Positions 1 through 7,578 are shown, numbered from the stretch's first letter. The stretch is 31,472 bases of DNA from CAYHBS01 sp964360995 (GCA_964360995.1 CAYHYZ010000007.1:1-31472), one strand, 5' to 3'. The notes: generated from the letters alone by a model not told the origin. Numbers and translations: made by a program.

Positions 1-841
1 TGACGTCCACTACTTTCTCCTCAATTTGCATGGCATTTAACGCCTGGAGCACGGTTTGTAAGTAAGCCAAAAACGATGTGGGTGAGACAATAATCACTTT
101 ATACTTACTCGCCGCACGCTGAATGAGCGTTTCTGTGCTTTCTTCAACGGCGCCGACCCGGTTGATAAGCAGATCATAATAAATGGCTTCGTGTGGGATA
201 AACATAAACGCAAAATCCATTGTTTGCTCTCCCGGACGAATATACTTCGCAGTTTCCTGAATGCGATTTTTTAAATCATTCACAAACACTTTTTCGAGTC
301 GCTTTTTTTCATTCTCATCACGTTCTTCGAAGATTCTATTGTAATTTTCTAGACTGAATTTTGAGTCAACGGGAATAATTTTATCTTTTACAAATACGAC
401 TGCGTCGACGATTTCGCCATCGGCAAATGCGTATTGCATCTGGTAGCTGCCAACCGGCATGACGTTTTTTAACAATGTTTCTAAATAATATTCGCCAAGA
501 ATCCCTCGCTGCTTTGGATTTTTTAAGATATCCTGCAGCGATTGAAGTTGATCGGTAAAGTTGATGACTTGTTTGTTCGTTTCGTCGAGCTTGGTAAGGC
601 GCTCAGTGACTTCACGAATAATGTTTGAAGACTCTGAAAACTGCGACCTAACCGTCTCGTGCATCAGGCGCGATGATTCGCCCATACGCGTATCTATGGT
701 GCGCGTGAGCTCTCCGATTTGTTGCTGGAGCAGTTGCATGCCGGAGTTGTCGGACGAGGGGCGCCCCCGCATCATAAACACAACGATAGCTCCTACGGCA
801 AGCCCGATGAGTAGCACGATAATCACTGTTGAAAAATCCAT
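1..841 (-). CDS. rmuC: RmuC-family DNA recombination protein, C-terminus beyond the window
   Basis: The frame is open from the ATG at 841-839 to the window edge, giving 280 residues without a stop. It starts with a single membrane segment (about residues 5-24, rich in I/V/L/G) followed by an Arg-rich turn. A coiled-coil-like stretch (about 35-105) comes next, and then the conserved RmuC core, seen as QRGILGEYYLE, VDAVVFVKDKIIPVDSKF, FMFIPHEAIYY and IIVSPTSFLAYL. This order matches RmuC proteins, nuclease-fold proteins linked to limiting inversions and rearrangements at repeats. Only the C-terminal helical part is missing. There is no SD, and a TAGAAT hexamer lies 7 nt upstream of the ATG, so a leaderless mRNA is possible. 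Family assignment is strong; the biochemical role is poorly defined in the family itself. Confidence 0.9.
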   Translation of the reverse strand, partial: MDFSTVIIVLLIGLAVGAIVVFMMRGRPSSDNSGMQLLQQQIGELTRTIDTRMGESSRLMHETVRSQFSESSNIIREVTERLTKLDETNKQVINFTDQLQSLQDILKNPKQRGILGEYYLETLLKNVMPVGSYQMQYAFADGEIVDAVVFVKDKIIPVDSKFSLENYNRIFEERDENEKKRLEKVFVNDLKNRIQETAKYIRPGEQTMDFAFMFIPHEAIYYDLLINRVGAVEESTETLIQRAASKYKVIIVSPTSFLAYLQTVLQALNAMQIEEKVVDV

Positions 842-848
842 GTCATGT

Positions 849-878
849 ATTCTAGCGCGAAATGTCTCTTGAGTCGAA
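849..878 (-). promoter_or_regulatory. Putative sigma70-type promoter of rmuC
   Basis: On the minus strand a TTCGAC (873-878) and a TAGAAT (849-854) are separated by 18 nt. The -10 ends 7 nt before the ATG at 841, which places the transcript start at or one base before the start codon. The -35 is weak. The -10 and its position match five other genes in the window. Confidence 0.45.
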
Positions 879-880
879 AT

Positions 881-912
881 AAAAAAAAGCCCGTTGATGT
901 TATCGCGGGGCT
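881..912 (-). terminator. Rho-independent terminator of the 931-1290 gene
   Basis: On the minus strand AGCCCCG (906-912) pairs with CGGGCT (888-893) with one bulged C and a 12-nt loop, followed by a run of eight T (887-880). It lies 19 nt beyond the stop codon of the upstream gene and just before the rmuC promoter. Confidence 0.8.
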
Positions 913-930
913 CCTTTAGTTACTGCGCTC

Positions 931-1290
931 TTAGCGAGCGGGAGAGATGTGAATCGTCACGATTTCAACCGGAGTTATCACTCGGTTGACAATCGTGGCG
1001 AGTAAACACTCACCGTCGAGATCAAGCATAACCACCGCGTCGCCGCCTCTCTCGTACTCTTCAAAAATCAGCGCCGCGAGATGCCAACGAACCCCTTCAG
1101 TAAGCGTGCCAAATCCTAGATGGATATCTTTCGACGTAGTAACGAGATCGTACTCCCTCTGATCGCACGACGTACGTGTGCGATATATCTTCGCCTTTCG
1201 TCTCCTGTCGCGATCTTTTAAGGCTCCTTGAAGCACGCGCACGTGCTCGCACTCGGTGGGTTGATCCTTACGAACTGCAATCTCTTGCAT
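931..1290 (-). CDS. Hypothetical protein, 119 aa, stand-alone gene
   Basis: I do not recognise this protein. It has a basic N-terminal half (a DRDRRRKAK cluster near residues 26-34) and a C-terminal half that reads as alternating strands and one helix (WHLAALIFEEYERGGDAVVML). There is no signal peptide or membrane segment. The evidence that it is real is its own expression unit: a near-consensus promoter at 1368-1395, GGAGG 8 nt before the ATG, and a terminator just past the stop. That organisation is unusual here, because most neighbours lack an SD and sit in long operons. It resembles the adjacent 1474-1704 gene in organisation but not clearly in sequence. It may have been acquired horizontally; this is inference. 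Confidence 0.75.
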   Translation of the reverse strand: MQEIAVRKDQPTECEHVRVLQGALKDRDRRRKAKIYRTRTSCDQREYDLVTTSKDIHLGFGTLTEGVRWHLAALIFEEYERGGDAVVMLDLDGECLLATIVNRVITPVEIVTIHISPAR

Positions 1291-1367
1291 GGAACTTCCT
1301 CCGTAGGTCTCGCAGGAAACGTCGCGAACCTGCTTGCCTATCTGAAGTACTTTGCGACGTTGCGAGC

Positions 1368-1395
1368 AATATACTATGTTTTACTGATTTGTCAA
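1368..1395 (-). promoter_or_regulatory. Near-consensus sigma70 promoter for the 931-1290 gene
   Basis: On the minus strand a perfect TTGACA (1390-1395) is followed after 16 nt by TATATT (1368-1373). The predicted transcript start is near 1361, giving a leader of about 70 nt that ends in the GGAGG ribosome-binding site. Confidence 0.75.
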
Positions 1396-1420
1396 TAACA
1401 CGCTGTCGTAACGATATTAA

Positions 1421-1450
1421 AAAAGAGCCCCGGACTTTTTTGGGGCTCTT
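1421..1450 (-). terminator. Rho-independent terminator of the 1474-1704 gene
   Basis: A perfect 9-bp stem, AAGAGCCCC (1423-1431) with GGGGCTCTT (1442-1450), closes a 10-nt loop. On the minus strand it is followed by a T-rich run. It lies 23 nt after the stop codon. Confidence 0.85.
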
Positions 1451-1473
1451 ACAGGTTTCTGATTTTCAGAGAA

Positions 1474-1704
1474 TCAGTATAATTTGTCTAACGCAAGCGC
1501 GGCAAGATCTGCGGGCACTTCCTCGAATGGTAGGCAAGAACCATCACATGCAGTAATTTGGAGATCAAGCTTTCGACCACGAATCGTACGACGCTGCCAG
1601 ATGTGTACTTGTTTACCGAACGGCTGAACGCACCATTTGTAGCCGACTATCTGTACAGGGTCATTAATATCATTTAGTCGCCCGCGAAATTTAATTCCTT
1701 TCAT
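1474..1704 (-). CDS. Hypothetical protein, 76 aa
   Basis: I do not recognise this small soluble protein. It is strand-rich and basic in the middle (WQRRTIRGRKLDL), with two Cys (CDGSC and an earlier CVQ), and ends in an acidic/alanine helix (VPADLAALALDKLY). The start is supported by AAGGAGGAG about 5 nt before the ATG, one of the strongest SD sequences in the window. It has its own terminator. Its 5' end lies 40 nt from the 3' end of tRNA-Lys on the same strand, so it may be transcribed with that tRNA; I see no good promoter in the gap. Confidence 0.72.
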   Translation of the reverse strand: MKGIKFRGRLNDINDPVQIVGYKWCVQPFGKQVHIWQRRTIRGRKLDLQITACDGSCLPFEEVPADLAALALDKLY

Positions 1705-1744
1705 CGTGCTCCTCCTTGTTTTCCCTGATAAAGAACTCTTGCAG

Positions 1745-1817
1745 TCCGCCCACTTGGATTCGAACCAAGGACCCGCGGCTTAAAAGGCCGTTGCTCTACC
1801 AACTGAGCTATGGGCGG
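1745..1817 (-). tRNA. tRNA-Lys (anticodon TTT)
   Basis: On the minus strand the cloverleaf is complete. The acceptor is CCGCCCA/TGGGCGG with discriminator A, the D-arm GCTC/GAGC, the anticodon loop CTTTTAA (TTT, Lys), and the T-arm CTTGG-TTCGAAT-CCAAG. The 27-43 pair is an A-C mismatch. The CCA tail is not encoded (CTG follows the discriminator), so it must be added after transcription. Confidence 0.95.
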
Positions 1818-1840
1818 ATATATAAATTGTACTCTACCAA

Positions 1841-1915
1841 TCCCGACGCTCCGGTCGGGACCCCGACTTCGTTTATGACTATATTATATAACGTCGGGGC
1901 TGAGCTATGGGCGGA
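1841..1915. repeat. Two nested hairpins ending in a duplicated tRNA-Lys 5' fragment
   Basis: TCCCGAC (1841-1847) pairs with GTCGGGA (1854-1860) over a 6-nt loop. CCCCGAC (1861-1867) pairs with GTCGGGG (1893-1899) over 25 nt. Immediately after comes CTGAGCTATGGGCGGA (1900-1915), identical to 1803-1818, the first 15 nt of the tRNA-Lys gene plus one flanking base. The copy stops after the D-stem and cannot be a tRNA. This looks like a partial tandem duplication or the edge of a past insertion; which one is unknown. Confidence 0.6.
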
Positions 1916-1918
1916 AGT

Positions 1919-2008
1919 CATAAAAGCACGAGAACATTAAAACATAAAAGCACGAGATCTTGAAAGCACGAGATCTTGAAAGCACAAGAACATTAAATCA
2001 TTTAAGCA
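1919..2008. repeat. Modular ~16-bp repeat tract, locus 1
   Basis: The tract is built from imperfect 16-bp units of the type CATAAAAGCACGAGAT. Copies of the core AAAGCAC start at 1923, 1947, 1963 and 1979; the last three are exactly 16 bp apart. CATTAAA half-units are inserted between or after them. The same words occur at 17536-17629 and 18027-18115. The rest of the 1818-2085 gap (about 2009-2085) holds nothing I can identify, and I see no clear terminator for the heat-shock operon that ends at 2086. Confidence 0.7.
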
Positions 2009-2085
2009 ACAATACGGATAACGAACTCTATAGTTGTATCACAAAAACTCACTACGCTCAAATAGTCAAGTCAACGAACCGTCTC

Positions 2086-2532
2086 TTATGTATTCTTGAT
2101 CGTTGATGCTCCTGCAAGAAACGCGGCAGTCCAAATGAGCACGCGAATTTCTCCGTAAAATAAATATGTCCCAAGACTCGAAAGTTGAATCACTTGATCC
2201 CATACATTGTAGGTGGAGAGAAGCGCAACGGTAAAACCGGTGGTGGCCAGAGCTACAATCGCACTTGCCCACCACGCCGAATTTGCGCGCATGAGTAACT
2301 TCCCCTTCAGAAGTATTCCAAGAATTGAAAGCTGTAGTATCCCAAATAGGCTCAGTCGAATATATCCAGCGATTTGTGGGTAGAGCACTGAGAGCGACCA
2401 CACGACGAGTGTGGTAATAGGCGCGGCAAGGCCAAACGCCACCACACGACTTGCTCGTTCCTGAAGCCCCCACAAGAACAACGATCCGACCATAAAGATC
2501 GCGATGAGTATTTCTGGTGCAGGGGTGAACAT
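2086..2532 (-). CDS. Small integral membrane protein, 148 aa, last gene of the heat-shock operon
   Basis: The start ATG lies one base after the dnaJ stop, so it is transcribed and probably translationally coupled with dnaJ. The protein is almost entirely hydrophobic, with about five membrane segments (roughly residues 7-22, 28-51, 56-74, 86-105 and 118-142). There are no long soluble domains, no catalytic motif and no family I recognise. Its position at the end of hrcA-grpE-dnaK-dnaJ suggests a link to stress or membrane proteostasis, but that is inference from location only. Confidence 0.75.
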   Translation of the reverse strand: MFTPAPEILIAIFMVGSLFLWGLQERASRVVAFGLAAPITTLVVWSLSVLYPQIAGYIRLSLFGILQLSILGILLKGKLLMRANSAWWASAIVALATTGFTVALLSTYNVWDQVIQLSSLGTYLFYGEIRVLIWTAAFLAGASTIKNT

Positions 2533-2533
2533 T

Positions 2534-3622
2534 TTAAAATCCTTCTTTCTTCATCTCCTCGGCGATTTCTTTGATTCGTTTTGATACACGACGTGGCATA
2601 TCGACATGCACTTCAAGTAACAAGTCGCCACGCTCGGTGCCGTCTCCACGAGGAAATCCTTTTGCGCGGATGCGGAGTAAATCTCCGGTCTGCGTGCCTG
2701 AAGGAATTTTGATATTGGTTTGTCCTTCCAGTGTTTCAATGGTGCGCTCTGCACCTACGAGCGCGTCCGAAAGCGCAACGTGTAAATCCATAAGAAGATC
2801 ATCATTATCTCGGTGGAACTTATCATGCTTGAGCACGTGTACCTTTACGTAGAGATCTCCCGGGCCTCCATGAGGAATTGCCTCGCCTTTCCCAGACATA
2901 CGAATAACTTCACCACTCCGAATGCCCGGGGGCACTACGATGTGCATTTCTTCGTTTGCAGGGTGTACTCCTTTGCCTGCACAGGGCTTACAGGGAGTTT
3001 CAGGAATTGTTCCTTTGCCTGCACAATGTGTACATTCCGTCAGCTGTGCAAATGTACCAAACAGTGTGCGGCGCGATTGTCGTACGGTACCAGACCCCTG
3101 ACACGTCTTGCATGATGTAGTACTTGATCCTTTAGCATTCCCGCTACCCTGACATTCCACGCATACCGCAATCTTGCGAATAAGCACGCGACGTTCAGTG
3201 CCAAATAGCGATTCCGCAAATGGAATTTCAATGTCGATAGAAATATCTCTCCCTCGTTTTTCGCGCGACTTCCCGCCAGCACCAAACCCGAAGAAATCTT
3301 CAAAAATATCTCCCATATCCACGTTGACTCCCCCACCAAAATTACGCGGATCAAATCCGCTAAAATCCCAACCATTCGGAGCTCCTCCGATCCCCGAGTG
3401 TCCGGTGGAGCCAAACATATCGTACTGTTTGCGCTGCTCATCATTGGAAAGCACTTGGTAGGCCTCGTTGATTTCCTTAAATTTAGACTCCGCCTCTTTG
3501 CGCGTGCCGGGGTCGCGATGCTTATCGGGATGATACTCGTGCGCAAGTTTTCGGTACGCCTTCTTAATTTCCTCCTTTGTAGAGGCTTTTGAAACGCCGA
3601 GAATATTGTAGTAGTCTTTCAT
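2534..3622 (-). CDS. dnaJ: Chaperone protein DnaJ (type I Hsp40)
   Basis: DnaJ is the co-chaperone that delivers unfolded clients to DnaK and stimulates its ATPase. The J-domain occupies about residues 1-70, with HPD at 31-33. A Gly/Phe-rich linker (about 74-120) follows. The zinc region has all four CxxC pairs in CxxCxGxG form (Cys 154/157, 171/174, 197/200, 211/214). The substrate-binding C-terminal domains run to residue 362, normal type I length. The ATG overlaps the stop of the upstream membrane-protein gene by 4 nt (ATGA). No SD is seen, so coupling is likely. Expression should follow the CIRCE-controlled promoter at 7579-7617 unless an internal promoter exists. Confidence 0.97.
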   Translation of the reverse strand: MKDYYNILGVSKASTKEEIKKAYRKLAHEYHPDKHRDPGTRKEAESKFKEINEAYQVLSNDEQRKQYDMFGSTGHSGIGGAPNGWDFSGFDPRNFGGGVNVDMGDIFEDFFGFGAGGKSREKRGRDISIDIEIPFAESLFGTERRVLIRKIAVCVECQGSGNAKGSSTTSCKTCQGSGTVRQSRRTLFGTFAQLTECTHCAGKGTIPETPCKPCAGKGVHPANEEMHIVVPPGIRSGEVIRMSGKGEAIPHGGPGDLYVKVHVLKHDKFHRDNDDLLMDLHVALSDALVGAERTIETLEGQTNIKIPSGTQTGDLLRIRAKGFPRGDGTERGDLLLEVHVDMPRRVSKRIKEIAEEMKKEGF

Positions 3623-4584
3623 GAAAGTGTGGGGTATTTTACGGTCTGGGTACGTTCTTTATACGCGATTACGCCCAGTCTGTCCATTATGCGCAATAGC
3701 ACGAGTGCAACCAATAAGGCTCCCCACTTCAAGAAAAAGAACATAAACTGCAGAAAAAAGAATATCCCTGCCGCACTAATGAGTGGAAAGTATCTCGAAT
3801 ACATATCTGCAAAACTGCCAAATTTTCCGAATGGCTTTTGTGAGAAGGCAATAACAATTTCATAGCTGACGTCCGCCATGGTGTCGTCTGGTTGTATATT
3901 CGTGCTGTATTTCGTATTGATCGCGGACAGTTGCTGGTGCACGAGTTCCGCGCGGAGATACGCGGGAACTTCAGTATCAATTTGCGAAAGAATATAATCC
4001 TCCGCAGTTTGTTCAATCGAAAAATCAGGGGAACCCGATTTGAGTAATGGTTCTATGCGCTGCATCACCGTGACTACGTGCTCACGCTTGAGCGCCACGT
4101 TTAATGTCGCCGATACCGTTGGTCGCGTGTTATAAAATGACACTGCAATTGTGAGCGCCATCACGGTAAACCATAAACTATAGGCAACGCGCAGGGGTTG
4201 AAAAAAATGAGCATCTCGATCGTCCTCGGTGATATGCCGCACACGATTTCGCACCAGCAGCCCAACACCAAGTATGAGTACTACGCAGACCCCCTGCAGC
4301 ACGCTGAAGTTTGGGATCATTGCCGTGCACGCGGCAATCGCCCACGCATATACCCAATAATCTGAGCGCGCAGAAAGTACCAACGTCATTGCATACAACA
4401 CCGAAAATACGCCGAGTGTACCAAATGCCCACGTTATTTTTGCGTCACTCATTGGTACGGCAGTGAGCACTGCTCGCAGCGTCACAAAAAACCAGAGCGC
4501 AGACATAATAAGTAGCACGTACAGGCCGATCTCTTTGGGACCGATGTCTGTGTGCCTACTGAGTTGTTGCGTCGTTGTTTCCAA
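3619..4584 (-). CDS. Membrane protein of unknown function between dnaK and dnaJ, up to 321 aa
   Basis: The predicted layout is four N-terminal membrane segments (about 20-41, 51-70, 78-110, 136-153), a ~100-residue soluble domain with charged helices (about 160-260), and two further segments (about 268-300). There are no Cys clusters or nucleotide-binding motifs, and I recognise no family. The start is uncertain. The longest form uses a TTG at 4584 that overlaps dnaK by 29 nt; a GTG at codon 24 or ATG at codon 28 would cut into the first membrane segment, so the TTG is favoured. The gene ends in a 4-nt overlap with dnaJ. A multi-pass membrane protein splitting dnaK from dnaJ is not the usual arrangement. 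Confidence 0.8.
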   Translation of the reverse strand: METTTQQLSRHTDIGPKEIGLYVLLIMSALWFFVTLRAVLTAVPMSDAKITWAFGTLGVFSVLYAMTLVLSARSDYWVYAWAIAACTAMIPNFSVLQGVCVVLILGVGLLVRNRVRHITEDDRDAHFFQPLRVAYSLWFTVMALTIAVSFYNTRPTVSATLNVALKREHVVTVMQRIEPLLKSGSPDFSIEQTAEDYILSQIDTEVPAYLRAELVHQQLSAINTKYSTNIQPDDTMADVSYEIVIAFSQKPFGKFGSFADMYSRYFPLISAAGIFFFLQFMFFFLKWGALLVALVLLRIMDRLGVIAYKERTQTVKYPTLS

Positions 4585-6457
4585 TGTCTTCGTGCTCTAC
4601 ATCTTTGACGTTATCTTTTTCTTGGGGCGCAGTGGTAGTATCTCCCGGCGTACCCGTGGCCTTGTACATTGCCTCGCCTGCCTTAGAAAGATTCACGGAG
4701 AGGGTTTCCGATGCCTTTTTGATGGCATCCCCGTCGCTACCTGCCAATTCCTTCTTCAGCACAGTCATATCATCTTCAAGTCCTTTTTTTGTCTCTGCAG
4801 ATATTTTATCACCTGCCTCTCGTATTGTCTTTTCCGTCGTGTAGATAAGCGACTCCGCAGTGTTTTTGATTTCAATGTGTTCCTTTTTCTTCCGGTCTTC
4901 GTCGGCATGCACTTCTGCATCTTTTTTCATGCGTTCAATGTCATCCTTTGAAAGACCGCTTCGAGCCTCAATGCGAATGGACTGCTGTTTATTTGATGCC
5001 TTGTCTTTCGCGCTCACCGAGAGAATGCCGTTTGCATCGATATCAAACGTTACGTCCACCTGTGGAACTCCACGTGGAGAAGGAGGAATGCCGTCGAGAA
5101 TAAACCTGCCGAGTGTTTTATTGTTAGTTGCCATTTCGCGCTCTCCCTGGAGCACGTGCACTTCTACAGAAGTTTGATTGTCTGCGGCGGTAGAGAATGT
5201 TTGTGATTTTGACGTAGGAACCGTCGTATTTTTCTCGATCAGCTTTGTCATCACCCCTCCGAGCGTTTCCAATCCAAGCGAGAGTGGCGTCACATCAAGA
5301 AGTAGAATATCCTTTACATCACCCTGTAAAACACCTGCTTGCACTGCAGCTCCCATGGCCACGACTTCGTCAGGATTAATAGAGAGATTTGGGGCCTTCC
5401 CAAACAATGCTTTGATCGCTTCTTGTATTGCCGGCATCCGGGTTTGTCCCCCAACAAGAATCACCTCATTGATATCATTTATGTGTATGCCGGAGTCTCG
5501 AATAACAGTTTTGGTAATTTCAATTGATCGATCAATATGTTCACGAACCAGTTGCTCCAGTTGATTACGAGACATTTTGACCAGGAGATGTTGAGGACCA
5601 TTCGCGTCAGAAGTAATAAATGGAATATTTATTTCAGTTTCTACAGTACTCGAGAGTTCATGTTTTGCTTTTTCTCCGGATTCTTTGAGACGTTGAAGCG
5701 CGAGGGTATCTTTTGATACGTCAATGCCGGATTGTTTTTTGAACTCCTCAATAATCCATTTCACGATGCGATGATCAAAATCATCTCCACCGAGATGCGT
5801 GTCTCCTCCTGTGGCCTTCACTTCTACAGTATTGTCTGCAATTTCAAGAACGCTCACGTCAAAGGTTCCCCCTCCAAAGTCGTACACCACTACTTTTTCA
5901 TCTGTTTTTTTGTTGAGTCCATATGCGAGTGCCGCAGCAGTTGGTTCGTTAATGATGCGCTCCACTTGAAGACCGGCAATTTCTCCGGCGTCTTTTGTTG
6001 CTTTGCGTTGTGCATCATCAAAATATGCAGGTACCGTGATCACTGCTTTCTCAATCTTTTCACCGAGACGCTTTTCTGCGTCAGCCTTTAACTTCTGAAG
6101 CACCATGGCAGATACCTCCTCTGGGCGCAACCATTTTTCGCCAAGCTTTATTTCGACGCCTCCATTTGAAGATTCACGAATTTCATACGGGAGTAACGCT
6201 TTATCGCGTTGCACCTCTTCATCTTTAAATTTACGCCCAATCAGTCTCTTTGCAGAGTATATGGTGCCTCTTGGATTTGTCACCGCCTGGCGCTTTGCAA
6301 GGAGTCCGACAAGTCGATCTCCCCCTTTTCCAAATGCAGCGATCGACGGAGTAGTGCGATTTCCTTCGGAATTTTCAATAATGCGTGGCTCACCACCCTC
6401 TATCATTGCCATGGCAGAGTTTGTAGTACCCAAATCTATTCCTAATATTTTTGACAT
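4556..6457 (-). CDS. dnaK: Chaperone protein DnaK (Hsp70)
   Basis: DnaK is the ATP-dependent chaperone that binds exposed hydrophobic segments, working with DnaJ and GrpE. The N-terminal phosphate motif GIDLGTTNS (residues 6-14), IINEPTAAALAYG and VYDFGGGTFDVSVLE mark the actin-like ATPase domain (about 1-380). DVTPLSLGLET opens the substrate-binding domain, followed by the helical lid and a short disordered tail. The length of 633 residues is normal. The ATG is 18 nt after the grpE stop, with no SD in the AT-rich gap. The gene is third in the CIRCE-controlled operon. Confidence 0.98.
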   Translation of the reverse strand: MSKILGIDLGTTNSAMAMIEGGEPRIIENSEGNRTTPSIAAFGKGGDRLVGLLAKRQAVTNPRGTIYSAKRLIGRKFKDEEVQRDKALLPYEIRESSNGGVEIKLGEKWLRPEEVSAMVLQKLKADAEKRLGEKIEKAVITVPAYFDDAQRKATKDAGEIAGLQVERIINEPTAAALAYGLNKKTDEKVVVYDFGGGTFDVSVLEIADNTVEVKATGGDTHLGGDDFDHRIVKWIIEEFKKQSGIDVSKDTLALQRLKESGEKAKHELSSTVETEINIPFITSDANGPQHLLVKMSRNQLEQLVREHIDRSIEITKTVIRDSGIHINDINEVILVGGQTRMPAIQEAIKALFGKAPNLSINPDEVVAMGAAVQAGVLQGDVKDILLLDVTPLSLGLETLGGVMTKLIEKNTTVPTSKSQTFSTAADNQTSVEVHVLQGEREMATNNKTLGRFILDGIPPSPRGVPQVDVTFDIDANGILSVSAKDKASNKQQSIRIEARSGLSKDDIERMKKDAEVHADEDRKKKEHIEIKNTAESLIYTTEKTIREAGDKISAETKKGLEDDMTVLKKELAGSDGDAIKKASETLSVNLSKAGEAMYKATGTPGDTTTAPQEKDNVKDVEHEDIGNNDATTQ

Positions 6458-6475
6458 ATGTGTATTTTTAATAAT

Positions 6476-6925
6476 TTATTTCACCATCACCTGTACCGGA
6501 CGCAATAATTGATCTCCGTACATATACCCGTTGCGTATCACCATTGCGATCTGCTCCCCCTCACCAGATAGTGCTTCGTGTATATGAGGATCGAAGACAT
6601 CTCCCTCTGCAACCACGATTGGTGTCACTTTTTCCCTCGCAAGTATTGAAAGAATCTTTCGTCGAACTTGCTCTATTCCTTCGTCACGTGTGTGTCGCAC
6701 CGCTTCATCTAACGCGTCCGCGATTTCGAGTATTTCGTGAAGGATGCGCTCCTCCGCATATTGCACCAGCGCTACTTGCTGTGCTCTCCATGCGCGCTCG
6801 GCATTAGTATAATCAGCTTTTGCGCGCTTCCAGCCATTCAAGTATTCGGCGCATTTCGTTTTCAATTCAGTAAGCTCATCAATTGGCTCCGGGGGGCTTG
6901 TTTCTACGGCTTCATCATCGATCAT
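6476..6925 (-). CDS. grpE: Nucleotide exchange factor GrpE
   Basis: GrpE releases ADP from DnaK. The 149-residue protein has an acidic N-terminus, a long amphipathic helix (about 18-75) including YLNGWKRAKADYTN, and the C-terminal beta domain ending with GYMYGDQLLRPVQVMV, the typical GrpE signature region. It is somewhat shorter than common GrpE because the N-terminal disordered part is reduced. The ATG overlaps the hrcA stop (ATGA, 6922-6925), so translation is probably coupled to hrcA. Confidence 0.95.
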   Translation of the reverse strand: MIDDEAVETSPPEPIDELTELKTKCAEYLNGWKRAKADYTNAERAWRAQQVALVQYAEERILHEILEIADALDEAVRHTRDEGIEQVRRKILSILAREKVTPIVVAEGDVFDPHIHEALSGEGEQIAMVIRNGYMYGDQLLRPVQVMVK

Positions 6926-7572
6926 ATATTGAGCAGTTCTTGGATAATGGTTCCGTACGGCATCCGCATAGAACCCGCGATAAACAGCGCGCCGTGCGAT
7001 TGAATTGGCACAATCATAATGCTCGCTCCAGTAGTTTTATCACCCGCAAGATCACTGCCAACAAGGATAGTAACTGCACGCGCACCCATTTTTGATACCA
7101 GTGCGGTATATTCATTTGCAATATGGTCGAGCGCATACCCTACGTGCCGCAATATTTCCTCGTCACGAAATTCAGGGAGTTGAAATAAACGTTCAAAACC
7201 AGATATGCGTACACTCCGATCCTCATCCATGGTGCCTGCAATGACATGATATTTTCTCGCGATGCGTTCTCGCATGCGCTCCGCCGCGTGTAGTGTCAGT
7301 TCGCGTTGTTTCTCCAGTTGTTCGCGATACGAATCGAACAGCGTGTTGACATACCACCGCACTGCCTTCTCTGTAGGTACGCGACCAGATGAGGTGTGTA
7401 GCTGTTCTAAAAGGCCCTCCTCCTCTAGTGAGGCGAGGTGGGTGCGAATGGTTGCGGGGCTCAGTGCATAGCGAAAATGACGCGCCACATGCGAGGAAGG
7501 CACTGGGGAGGCTGAATCAATATAGGCGTCAATCAGCGTAAATAGTATTTTTGCGTCCCTATCACTTAACAT
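6922..7572 (-). CDS. hrcA: Heat-inducible transcription repressor HrcA, shortened
   Basis: HrcA binds CIRCE and represses the heat-shock operon. The N-terminal winged helix is clear: ILFTLIDAYIDSASPVPS, LSPATIRTHLASLEEEGLL, then LHTSSGRVPTEKAVRWYV, the HrcA counterpart of the usual P-H-T-S-x-G-R-x-P-T motif. The C-terminal end (residues about 170-216, IMIVPI...GSMRMPYGTIIQELL) matches the end of HrcA. The protein is about 216 residues against roughly 340 in common HrcA, so the central region that includes the inserted dimerising domain is largely missing. I prefer ATG 7572, because the promoter places the transcript start exactly there; a GTG two codons upstream (7578) is the alternative. A perfect CIRCE sits just upstream, which fits autorepression. 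Confidence 0.92.
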   Translation of the reverse strand: MLSDRDAKILFTLIDAYIDSASPVPSSHVARHFRYALSPATIRTHLASLEEEGLLEQLHTSSGRVPTEKAVRWYVNTLFDSYREQLEKQRELTLHAAERMRERIARKYHVIAGTMDEDRSVRISGFERLFQLPEFRDEEILRHVGYALDHIANEYTALVSKMGARAVTILVGSDLAGDKTTGASIMIVPIQSHGALFIAGSMRMPYGTIIQELLNI

Positions 7573-7578
7573 ACTCAC

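Noticed and set aside
1716..1940. Plus-strand 74-residue reading frame over tRNA-Lys
   Set aside because: It is an antisense translation of the tRNA and the repeats, with no SD or promoter.
1919..2008. CRISPR array
   Set aside because: The repeats are only 16 bp, imperfect and mostly adjacent without spacers, and no cas gene is present.
2066..2473. 135-residue frame overlapping the small membrane protein after dnaJ
   Set aside because: It lies in another frame inside 2086-2532, is rich in Cys, Ser, Trp and His, and lacks coupling to dnaJ. The 148-residue frame has clear membrane segments.
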